From: Gemmatimonadales bacterium
Lineage (GTDB): Bacteria > Gemmatimonadota > Gemmatimonadetes > Longimicrobiales > Gaopeijiaceae
Reading direction: 5' to 3'
DNA length: 44,181 bases
NCBI GenBank assembly: GCA_007695195.1
Contig: REEG01000134.1
Coordinates: forward strand, 1 to 44,181
The position numbers were made by a program, and so were the translations under genes. Shown here in pieces: positions 37,252-44,181 of this stretch; the first letter of the stretch is position 1; each line of letters opens with the position of its first letter. The notes beneath the pieces are model-generated. The model was not told the DNA's origin. It did no database searches and was given only the letters and a program-made list of their open reading frames with translations.

Positions 37252-40200
37252 TGCTCTTCCGATTCCTTCCCCGGCTGGCGGTGCAGCGGCCGGTTCTGGC
37301 GACGATGCTGGTCATCGTCTTCGCGGTCCTGGGGCTCTTCTCCTTCACCAACCTCCGGGTGGAGCTCTACCCGGATGTGGAGTTCCCGGTGGTGAGCGTG
37401 ACCACCGCCTATCCCGGCGCCGGACCCGAGGAGGTAGAGGTCCAGGTCACCGAGCCCATTGAGGACGCGGTCTCCAATATCGCCAACCTGGACAACCTCA
37501 CATCGTTTTCCCGGGACAACGTCTCCATCGTGATCATGCAGTTCGATCTGGATGTGGACGCGGATCTGGCCGCCATCGATGTGAAGGACCAGGTGGACGC
37601 CATCCGGGCCCAGCTCCCCGACGGGGTGGACCCGCCGGTGGTACAGAAGTTCGACATCGATGCCTTCCCGGTGCTGAATGTGGCGCTGTCCGGACCTCAG
37701 GGTGCGGACCTACTCTTCGATCTGGCCGATGATCAGATCCGGGAACGGCTCTCCCGGGTGGAGGGCGTGGCCGATATCAGCGTGGTGGGTGGGCGGGTCC
37801 GGGAGGTGGAGGTCCTGGTGGACCCGGATCGCCTGGACGCCTTCGACCTGACGCTCCCCGACATCGTGGAGCTGATCCGGGCCGAGAATGTATCGGTGCC
37901 GGCGGGAAGCCTCCGGAACCCCCGCACACAGACGTCCATTCGGGTGCTGGGCGAATACCGGGCCATCCGTGAACTGGAGGATCTGCGCCTCTTCGTGGCC
38001 GACGACGAGGTGGTGACGCTGGGCGAATTGGCCACCATCCGGGACGGCTACGGGGACCGGGAACAGTTGGCCCGGGCCCAGGGCCAGGAGGCCGTCTCCA
38101 TCTCGGTGCAGCGCCAGACCGACGCCAATACCGTGACCACGGTGCGGCTCCTGAGGGAAGAGCTCGACGCCATCCGCGATGAACTCCTCCCGGCCGGGGC
38201 CCAGTTGGTGGTGATCCAGGACGGCAGCGTCTTCATCAACGACGCCGTCTGGGACGTGCAGATCTCCATCCTCTTCGGGATCCTCCTCACCACGCTGGTC
38301 CTCTTCCTCTTCCTCCACTCGTGGCGCGGAACGGTGATCGCGGCGGTGGCCATGCCCGCCACCATCGTCTCCACCTTCCTCCTTCTGGACCTGGCAGGGT
38401 TCTCCCTCAACGTCATGACCCTCCTGGCGCTGGGGGTCACGGTGGGGATCCTGGTGACCAACACCATCGTGGTGCTGGAGAACATCTACCGGTATCTGGA
38501 TCAGGGGAAGACACCGGAAGAAGCGGCGGAAGAAGGAACGGCGGAGATCGGGATCGCCGTGGCGGCATCGGCCCTCACCAACGTGGTGGTGTTCAGCCCC
38601 ATTGCCTTCATGGAGGGGATCCTGGGGCAGTTCTTCTACGCCTTCGGCCTCACGGTGGTCTTCGCCACCATCTTCTCCCTCCTCATCTCATTCATTCTCC
38701 CGCCGCTATTGGGTGCTCGGATCCTGCGCCGAAACGAGTCGGAGCGGAGCCGGGATACCTGGCTGCGCCCCCTTTGGGATCGGTGGGACGCCGGGTATGC
38801 AGGAATCCTGGGCGCCTACCGAAACGGCCTGGGCTGGGCGCTGGACCGGCCCAGGAACGGATGGCTCGTCATTGGCGCCGTGGGAGTGTTCTTCGTGGGA
38901 TCCCTGGGGCTCTCGTCCCAGTTCATTGGGGGCGAGTTCTTGCCGCAGCCCGACGAGGGAGTCATTCAGATCGAACTGGAGCTTCCCTCTGATGTGAGTC
39001 TGGAACGGACGGAGGCAGTGGTTGTCCGGGCCGAGGACCTTCTGGCCGATCTGGATGATGTGGAGTCCATTCTCAGCACCGTGGCCGGCGGGACGGGCTT
39101 CATGGCCGTGGCCGAGGCCACGAATCGGGCCGAGGTCCTGGTGACGCTGGAAGCCGACCGTACACGATCGACGCAGGAGGTGATGCGGGAGATCCGGCCC
39201 CTCATGGCTTTGCTCCCGGATACGGAGGTGACGGTGCAGATGGGCGGGGGCGCGGGGGGGCCCGGGGCGGGAGCAGCCATTCAGGTCCAGGTCTCGGGGC
39301 CCGCCGAGGAGTTGGAGCAGGTGACGGAGCAGGTCACGGAGTGGGTCCGTGAGGTGGACGGCCTCACAGATGTACGGAACACCATCGATCAGCCTCGGAA
39401 CGAGCTGGTCTTCCGGCCTGATCGCGCCGCCCTGGGCGATCTGGGTCTCACGGTGGGTCAGGTGGGTAATCTGGTCCGGATCGCAGTGCAGGGCGAGGTG
39501 GCCGGAGTCTACCGGGAGGCCGGGGACGAAGTGGACATCCGGGTCCGGTTCCCGGAGAGCGAGCGGCAGCGCGCCCAGCAGTTGGAGCGTCTCCAGATCC
39601 CGGTGGACGGCGCCCGCGTGCCCCTGTCCGCCCTGGGAACCCTGGAACTGGAGGCGACGGTGCCCGCCATCCGCCGGGAGGATCGTCAGCGCGCCTACGA
39701 CGTGGAAGCGGAGATCGCGACGGGCACACTCACCGACCGGGTGGCCGCCGTGGAGGAGCGCCTGTCGGGTGAGTCCCTCCCCCCGGGGTACAGTTGGGCC
39801 ATCGGCGGAGAATTCGAGGACTTCGAGGAGGCGCTGAGTGAGATCCTTCGGGCCCTCATCCTGGCCATCATCCTCACCTACATCGTGCTGGCCATGATCC
39901 TGGAATCATTTGTGCATCCCGTCACCATCATGCTCACGCTGCCCTTGGGAGCTGCCGGCGCGGCCCTGGCCCTCATGCTGACGGCGACGCCCCTCAACAT
40001 CTTCGGGATGATGGCGGTCGTCATGCTGGTGGGGATCGTGGTGAACAACGCCATCCTCATCCTGGACTATACGCGGCAGCTCATGGACCGCGGCGCGTCG
40101 GCGGTGGAGGCTCTCCTTGAGGCGGGACCGGTACGCCTTCGTCCCATCCTCATGAGCAACGTTGCCATTGCGGTGGCCCTTCTTCCACAGGCCCTGGGCA

Positions 40201-40400
40201 CCGGGGCCGGTGCGGCCTTCCGCATTCCCATGGCCGTGGTCACCATCGGAGGTGCGGTGGTGGCGGCCGTCTTCACCCTCTTCCTGATTCCGGTGATCTA
40301 CCTGAAGGTGGAGGCGCTCCTGGCGGCGCTGCAGGCTCGCACCGCCGGAATCCGGGGGAGAATTACAGGCGAAGATCCCACAGCGGAGCCTTCGGGTTGA
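37251..40400 (+). CDS. RND efflux permease lacking canonical proton-relay residues
   Basis: 1049 residues with the AcrB layout: twelve membrane helices and two large periplasmic loops; starts FRFLPRLAVQRPVLATML, then VELYPDVEFPVVSVTTAYPG. The TM4 motif, usually GLVVDDAIVVVEN, is GILVTNTIVVLEN, so the two proton-carrying Asp (AcrB 407/408) become Thr403 and Asn404. In TM10 the relay Lys (AcrB 940, GLSAKNAIL) is Asn932 in GIVVNNAIL, and the TM11 Thr (978) appears to be Val. Asn at the TM10 site is common in RND pumps; loss of both TM4 Asp is not. The rest of the protein looks intact and the operon is tight, so decay is unlikely. Energy coupling must use other residues or another ion, or the protein works differently. 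Confidence 0.9.
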   Translation: MLFRFLPRLAVQRPVLATMLVIVFAVLGLFSFTNLRVELYPDVEFPVVSVTTAYPGAGPEEVEVQVTEPIEDAVSNIANLDNLTSFSRDNVSIVIMQFDLDVDADLAAIDVKDQVDAIRAQLPDGVDPPVVQKFDIDAFPVLNVALSGPQGADLLFDLADDQIRERLSRVEGVADISVVGGRVREVEVLVDPDRLDAFDLTLPDIVELIRAENVSVPAGSLRNPRTQTSIRVLGEYRAIRELEDLRLFVADDEVVTLGELATIRDGYGDREQLARAQGQEAVSISVQRQTDANTVTTVRLLREELDAIRDELLPAGAQLVVIQDGSVFINDAVWDVQISILFGILLTTLVLFLFLHSWRGTVIAAVAMPATIVSTFLLLDLAGFSLNVMTLLALGVTVGILVTNTIVVLENIYRYLDQGKTPEEAAEEGTAEIGIAVAASALTNVVVFSPIAFMEGILGQFFYAFGLTVVFATIFSLLISFILPPLLGARILRRNESERSRDTWLRPLWDRWDAGYAGILGAYRNGLGWALDRPRNGWLVIGAVGVFFVGSLGLSSQFIGGEFLPQPDEGVIQIELELPSDVSLERTEAVVVRAEDLLADLDDVESILSTVAGGTGFMAVAEATNRAEVLVTLEADRTRSTQEVMREIRPLMALLPDTEVTVQMGGGAGGPGAGAAIQVQVSGPAEELEQVTEQVTEWVREVDGLTDVRNTIDQPRNELVFRPDRAALGDLGLTVGQVGNLVRIAVQGEVAGVYREAGDEVDIRVRFPESERQRAQQLERLQIPVDGARVPLSALGTLELEATVPAIRREDRQRAYDVEAEIATGTLTDRVAAVEERLSGESLPPGYSWAIGGEFEDFEEALSEILRALILAIILTYIVLAMILESFVHPVTIMLTLPLGAAGAALALMLTATPLNIFGMMAVVMLVGIVVNNAILILDYTRQLMDRGASAVEALLEAGPVRLRPILMSNVAIAVALLPQALGTGAGAAFRIPMAVVTIGGAVVAAVFTLFLIPVIYLKVEALLAALQARTAGIRGRITGEDPTAEPSG

Positions 40401-40428
40401 ACAAACGTTTACCACCGGCCGATATTAA
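40397..40428 (+). promoter_or_regulatory. Possible promoter of the GGDEF regulator gene
   Basis: TTGAAC (40397-40402) and GATATT (40421-40426) are 18 bases apart and resemble vegetative -35 and -10 elements, each with four of six consensus bases. They lie just before the GGDEF response-regulator gene (40461). An AAACGTTT palindrome sits between them. This is a weak, by-eye call. Confidence 0.3.
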
Positions 40429-40460
40429 AACCCTTGAATGTGGGGACACGTGGGATCCCC

Positions 40461-41516
40461 ATGTCGAGACCGGCGGTGACGTCCGGACCTGTCCTCACCC
40501 CGCGTGAGGTAGTGCCCCAGATCCCACCCGAAGCCCCTGTCATGGACGTTCTCGTCGTTGATGACGACGCACTGGCGCTGGAAGCCCTGACGGCTCACCT
40601 CCGACACTGGGGTCATACGGTACTTCCGTTCCCCGATGCGGAGTCGGCCTGGAGGGCGCTGGAACATAGTACGGACGTGCGGATGGCCATTCTGGACTGG
40701 ATGCTGCCGGGCATGACCGGGATCGAGCTGTGCCGACGGATTCGGGACAAGGAGGGCCCCTACGTCTACACCCTCCTACTCACCGGTCGAAGCGAGCGGG
40801 GCGACCTCCTGGCGGGGTTCGAGGCCGGGGCCGACGACTATCTTACCAAGCCCTACGACTGGGATGAACTCAGGGTGCGGGTCCGAGCGGGCGAGCGAAT
40901 CGTCCGCCTCCAGAATGAACTCATCTCGGCCCGGGAAGCCCTCCGTACCCAGGCCATGCAGGATCCACTCACCAAGATCCTTAATCATGGCGCCATTGTG
41001 GACGCCCTGAACGCCGAGATCGATCGGGCCGAGCGGGAGAGCCATCCGTTGGCCCTCATCCTTCTGGACATCGACCATTTCAAGGATGTGAACGACACCT
41101 TCGGCCACCTGGTGGGTGACGAGGTATTGCGAGAGGTGGCCCGCCGGCTCAGGAACTGCCTGCGCTCCTATGACTCCCTTGGTCGATACGGAGGCGAGGA
41201 GTTTCTGGTTGTGCTCCCCAATATCGAGCGCAACCAGGCGGTGAGTCTGGCTCAGCGGATCCGTCGGATCATCGCAAGCCAGCCCGTTCGCGTTGGGGAC
41301 TCCTCGGTCCCCATCACGCTCAGCCAGGGGATCGCGACTTGGGACCGCCCCAGGAAGAGCCCTTCCGACCCACTCATCGGAGCGGCCGATCGGGCCCTCT
41401 ACGCGGCCAAGGCGGCAGGTCGGGATGCCGTTCGGCTCGTCCGGTTCGAGTTCATCGATCCGGATTCCCAGGAGGTTGAGATTCCGTCCGGCATACCGCC
41501 GGAGCTTCCGGATTAG
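40461..41516 (+). CDS. Receiver-GGDEF response regulator (PleD-like)
   Basis: 351 residues. The receiver domain (about 28-145) has the acidic pocket VVDDD, phosphoacceptor Asp79 in AILDWMLPG, and Lys130 in YLTKP. The diguanylate cyclase domain (about 165-330) has DPLTKILNHGA, LLDIDHFKDVNDTFGH and the active-site GGEEF (244-248). RSYD at 235-238, five residues before GGEEF, is an RxxD inhibitory site for c-di-GMP feedback. All catalytic features are present, so it should make cyclic di-GMP when phosphorylated. No kinase is adjacent; the orphan kinases earlier in the window are candidates. The ATG at 40461 has a weak ribosome-binding site; ATG at 40542, at the start of the receiver, is an alternative. 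Its 3' end overlaps the convergent methyltransferase gene by 4 bases. Confidence 0.92.
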   Translation: MSRPAVTSGPVLTPREVVPQIPPEAPVMDVLVVDDDALALEALTAHLRHWGHTVLPFPDAESAWRALEHSTDVRMAILDWMLPGMTGIELCRRIRDKEGPYVYTLLLTGRSERGDLLAGFEAGADDYLTKPYDWDELRVRVRAGERIVRLQNELISAREALRTQAMQDPLTKILNHGAIVDALNAEIDRAERESHPLALILLDIDHFKDVNDTFGHLVGDEVLREVARRLRNCLRSYDSLGRYGGEEFLVVLPNIERNQAVSLAQRIRRIIASQPVRVGDSSVPITLSQGIATWDRPRKSPSDPLIGAADRALYAAKAAGRDAVRLVRFEFIDPDSQEVEIPSGIPPELPD

Positions 41517-42238
41517 GGTGAAGGATGCTCCTTCCGGTCCGCCCTCGGACCGGTCTTCCGGAAGAGTGTGACCCCTTGGGGAAAGAAGGTCGCTTCCCAT
41601 GCGAACCGGGCCGCGATCCAGGCAAGGGTTGGTCGGGAATAGAAGCAGACGTGCGTTGGATCTCGTAGATAATACCAGTCGGCCAACTCCTCGTCCCGGG
41701 GGGGCGGCTGGGTCATGAGGCCAAGCCATCCTCCCTCCCGAAGAAGTCGATTCAATCGCCGGAACTCCTTCCCCGGTTGATGGAAGTGCTCCGCCGTCTC
41801 GGTGCAGGTGATGAAGTCGTATCGGCGGCGAAGGACGTCCGGGTCCGGATGGTAGAAGGGATCCCAGATCTCGGTGGGAAACCCCGCCTCGTCCAGCATG
41901 GCCTGCAGGGCCGGACCCGGTCCGGCGCCGTAGTCCAGGCCCTCGTGACCGGGCCTCAGGTGGACCATGAGGGGATCGGCGAGTCGCGCCAGAAATGCCC
42001 GGTAGCGGGGGTCGTCGGGGTCGTTCTCATGGGTGTCGTAGCGACGCCTCTCTTCCTCCGGGTCCGGTAGCTGCGCCGCCGGCACAAAGAGCAGCCGGCA
42101 GGAGGCGCAACGGAGCAGGGGACGTAGCGCAACCACGCTCGTTGGCTGCGGCTCGTGGGCGCCGCAGAGGGGGCAGGCTCCACCTCCCTGGTGATCGGTG
42201 CTTGTTTTCAGTTGTACGTTCCGGGTTCGGGGCGGCAT
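41513..42238 (-). CDS. SAM methyltransferase with zinc-ribbon N-terminus
   Basis: 241 residues. The N-terminus has two Cys pairs, CPLCG and CASC, spaced like a small zinc ribbon. A class I methyltransferase domain follows: GLDYGAGPGPALQAMLDEAG is the SAM-binding motif I, YDFITCTETAEHFHQP the motif II/III region, and LLREGGWLGLMTQ the later strand. The pattern matches stand-alone methyltransferases that act on small molecules or sugars, but the substrate is unknown. The ATG at 42238 has AAAGG 11 bases upstream; the frame is open to 42334. It is divergent from the lytic transglycosylase gene across 167 bases that contain repeat copy E. Confidence 0.85.
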   Translation of the reverse strand: MPPRTRNVQLKTSTDHQGGGACPLCGAHEPQPTSVVALRPLLRCASCRLLFVPAAQLPDPEEERRRYDTHENDPDDPRYRAFLARLADPLMVHLRPGHEGLDYGAGPGPALQAMLDEAGFPTEIWDPFYHPDPDVLRRRYDFITCTETAEHFHQPGKEFRRLNRLLREGGWLGLMTQPPPRDEELADWYYLRDPTHVCFYSRPTLAWIAARFAWEATFFPQGVTLFRKTGPRADRKEHPSP

Positions 42239-42256
42239 GACGGTTTGAGCCTTTCT

Positions 42257-42292
42257 ACACGTTCTTCTGGAATGTGTTTGGCGCCAGGTCCT
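42257..42292 (+). repeat. Interspersed repeat, copy E
   Basis: TTCTGGAATG-TG-TTTGGCG matches the core of copy C (1038-1089), 41 kb away, with one gap. The stem arms differ (ACACGTTC with GAATGTGT here; CAGCGTT with AATGCTG in copy C) but still pair, including the same G-T pair. It lies between two divergent genes. Confidence 0.6.
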
Positions 42293-42405
42293 CTGGTTGC
42301 GAATTCTGCCCGGGGTCCCGCATATTTTGCCCACCTCTCCGTGGGACGGTCACACCGTCTGTTCCCCGGGGCCCGGTTTCCGTTCCCCCCACCCTGGATG
42401 CCGCC

Positions 42406-44019
42406 ATGCTCCGGAACGCCCACCTCGCCACGCTCTGCGCCACCGGGGTGGCGCTCCTTGCCGGACCGTTCGTATCGGGGATTCCCGGGGGTGGGGCGCC
42501 CCTTTCCGCCGTGCCGGTCCCCTTCGGCGCCCACGTGGCGGGCGAGGGGGATTCTCAGGATCTCTCGGTCCAGCTTCGGCCCCCGGCTCTGGAGCCTGAC
42601 GAAGTCGGGCCGGATCCAAGCCTCCTCACCCCCGATAGCCGGATCTCACGGGTGGTGGGAGAGCGGATGGACCGGGACCTGGAGGCCATGGCACACTTCC
42701 GTCCCGGTTATGCCTTCTGGCGGCACATCTTCACCATCCCTGATGGGTCCGTTGTCTTCGGCAGCGGACGGGATGGGCGGATGTTGGCCGTCTTTCCCGC
42801 TCAGGGGGACTGGCACCGGACCGGCAGGTGGGAAGAGCCGTCGCTTGAGCGCGCCCTTGACGGATACCGGCTGGAGGGTCGACTGGGAACCCGGCGGGAT
42901 CAGGTGGCGGAGATCCTGGAGGCCCGGCTCGGGGAACCGGTGGTCCACAACGCCACCCGGGGACGCTTCCTCCTTCCCAATGCCCGTCGGTACGGGAGCT
43001 TCATCGCCGAATGGGGCGAGATCTACCAGCGATTCGGGGTGCCGGCCGAGGTGGGTCTGGCCCAGGCGATCCTGGAGTCTGGCCTGAACGGAACGATTCG
43101 GTCCGAAGCCCGGGCCATCGGCTTCTGCCAGTGGCTACCTGCCAACTGGGACCGGATGAAGCGCCTGTCGCCCCATGAGATCGAGGGGCACAACCAAACG
43201 ACCCAGGCGGCCTATTGCGCCGCCTATCTTACAGTGCTGGCCACCAAATTCGGAAGCTTCATCCCGGCTCTTTCGGAGCACCATGCCGGGGGGACGAATG
43301 TGGGGCGCACCATCATCAAGGGGGAGCGTCTGGGCGGCGAGGACATCCGGGAGCAGTATCTGGTGGGGGCGGACTTCGCCCGGGATCTCCGGACCATTTC
43401 CAATCAGCGCTTCCGGCCCCTGGTCCGCAGCTACGGACCCCGCTCGTTCCTCTACTCCGAGATGGTCTTCGGGAACGCCCAAAACGTGGTGAATCTTCGG
43501 GAGTCCATCCATCAGGAGCGGATCCACGCCATGCGGGCGACCCGGCCCATCACCATCGAGGAGGTGGCGCAGCGGACCGGTCTCTCCCTGGATGAGATCC
43601 GTCGCTACAACCCGGCGCTGATCCGGCGCGTTCCTGCCGGAGCGGCGCTCTACCTTCCGGTCCATGTGCCCGAGTTCGGACCGGATGTGGCGTTCTGGCA
43701 TCGGGAGGCCCCTGAGGGCTTTTCCACCGTTCTGGCGGATTTCCTGCAGTTGGAGGCGGATCCGGAGACGTGGGAAGATCCGTCTTTCGGCCCGGTTCTC
43801 CGGGAGTTCCGCGATCGCTTCCGGGCCACCGAGTCCGAGGAGGGTACGGTGATGGCCACGGTGCTGGGGTACGTGGCCGGCGAGATGCATACGGGCCGGC
43901 GGGCCGAGATCCTCCGGGAATTCCGGACGGACCCGGCGATCGAGCGGCTGGTCCAGGAGGGGATCCGGGCCCGGAACGGCGGGCAGGGAGCCGGCATCCT
44001 CACCGGAGCGACTCGCTGA
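42406..44019 (+). CDS. Lytic transglycosylase with LysM-like domain
   Basis: 537 residues. A signal peptide (MLRNAHLATLCATGVALLAG) precedes a Pro-rich stretch and an SLT-type domain (about 205-350): VPAEVGLAQAILESGLNGT with the catalytic Glu of the ESGL motif, then AIGFCQWLPANW and YCAAYLTVLATKFGSFIPAL. A LysM-like region follows (ITIEEVAQRTGLSLDEIRRYNPALI, about 425-460) and would bind glycan. It cleaves peptidoglycan in the periplasm, as MltD-type enzymes do. The GCQ-type motif GFCQW replaces the common GLMQ. The ATG at 42406 begins the signal peptide; no strong ribosome-binding site is visible. The C-terminal 80 residues are helical and unassigned. Confidence 0.88.
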   Translation: MLRNAHLATLCATGVALLAGPFVSGIPGGGAPLSAVPVPFGAHVAGEGDSQDLSVQLRPPALEPDEVGPDPSLLTPDSRISRVVGERMDRDLEAMAHFRPGYAFWRHIFTIPDGSVVFGSGRDGRMLAVFPAQGDWHRTGRWEEPSLERALDGYRLEGRLGTRRDQVAEILEARLGEPVVHNATRGRFLLPNARRYGSFIAEWGEIYQRFGVPAEVGLAQAILESGLNGTIRSEARAIGFCQWLPANWDRMKRLSPHEIEGHNQTTQAAYCAAYLTVLATKFGSFIPALSEHHAGGTNVGRTIIKGERLGGEDIREQYLVGADFARDLRTISNQRFRPLVRSYGPRSFLYSEMVFGNAQNVVNLRESIHQERIHAMRATRPITIEEVAQRTGLSLDEIRRYNPALIRRVPAGAALYLPVHVPEFGPDVAFWHREAPEGFSTVLADFLQLEADPETWEDPSFGPVLREFRDRFRATESEEGTVMATVLGYVAGEMHTGRRAEILREFRTDPAIERLVQEGIRARNGGQGAGILTGATR

Positions 44020-44181
44020 GGTGGTGTGACCCTTCTGCTGGACATATTGACGGTTGGTCCGCATCCTTACACCGGTTTCGGAGTAGACAACCATGTAATC
44101 GAAGATTTCTCCAGAAGCGGGGGCAACCAGTGGGACGTGATCGGGGGCCGGAGTTGAGGGTCCAGGTGGACGACAGGTGGG

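Noticed and set aside
44020-44181. Promoter TTGACG (44047) with TACACC (44068)
   Set aside because: Spacing is only 15 bases and the -10 element is poor; no gene start is visible before the window ends.

Overview
The window is high-GC, gene-dense bacterial DNA. The gene content fits a diderm bacterium: lipoproteins, an Omp85/ShlB-type barrel, a TolC/RND efflux operon and lytic transglycosylases. Several M14-peptidase, cytochrome-lipoprotein and barrel features resemble those of Gemmatimonadota-type genomes. That phylum assignment is an inference from protein style, not a computed placement. No rRNA, tRNA, CRISPR array, integrase or intact insertion sequence was found.

Layout. Positions 1-1751 hold no convincing gene. 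They hold a cluster of short interspersed repeats in inverted pairs, an AT-rich perfect hairpin and a 7-bp tandem repeat. Then come mtnA (methionine salvage, +) and, on the minus strand, a kinase / M14 peptidase / haem-lipoprotein set (7721-2875). A GAF-type histidine kinase (7940-9442, +) faces the end of a Calvin-Benson-Bassham operon on the minus strand (14448-9476). This operon is an FBPase-like gene, prk, cbbL, cbbS and cbbX, with a divergent LysR regulator, cbbR (14572-15534). RuBisCO is red-type form I with its CbbX activase. The FBPase-like protein appears to lack the metal-binding and most substrate-binding residues of class I FBPase, so it is probably a pseudoenzyme or has a new role.

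From 15602 to 20839 lie an amidase, a small membrane protein, a trehalose-phosphatase/GH65 fusion and an exported DsrE-like protein. From 20907 to 26415 (minus) a CheB/CheR/PAS fusion is followed by a three-PAS histidine kinase. Next are an EamA transporter and an outer-membrane barrel protein. A sigma-54-type activator (minus) and an ECF sigma factor (+) are transcribed divergently around a 35-bp palindromic site. An atypical HesB/IscA-like protein and a secreted beta-propeller protein follow.

Positions 34138-40400 form a self-contained efflux module: a tandem palindromic operator, a GbsR/MarR-type regulator, a TolC-like channel, a membrane fusion protein and an RND permease. The permease appears to have lost the canonical proton-relay residues. 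The window closes with a PleD-like GGDEF response regulator, a methyltransferase and a lytic transglycosylase. One more copy of the interspersed repeat lies between the last two genes.

The cell suggested is one that can fix CO2 (RuBisCO plus PRK under CbbR), is rich in orphan sensor kinases, and has regulated drug or metabolite export. All domain calls are by-eye recognition without database searches.
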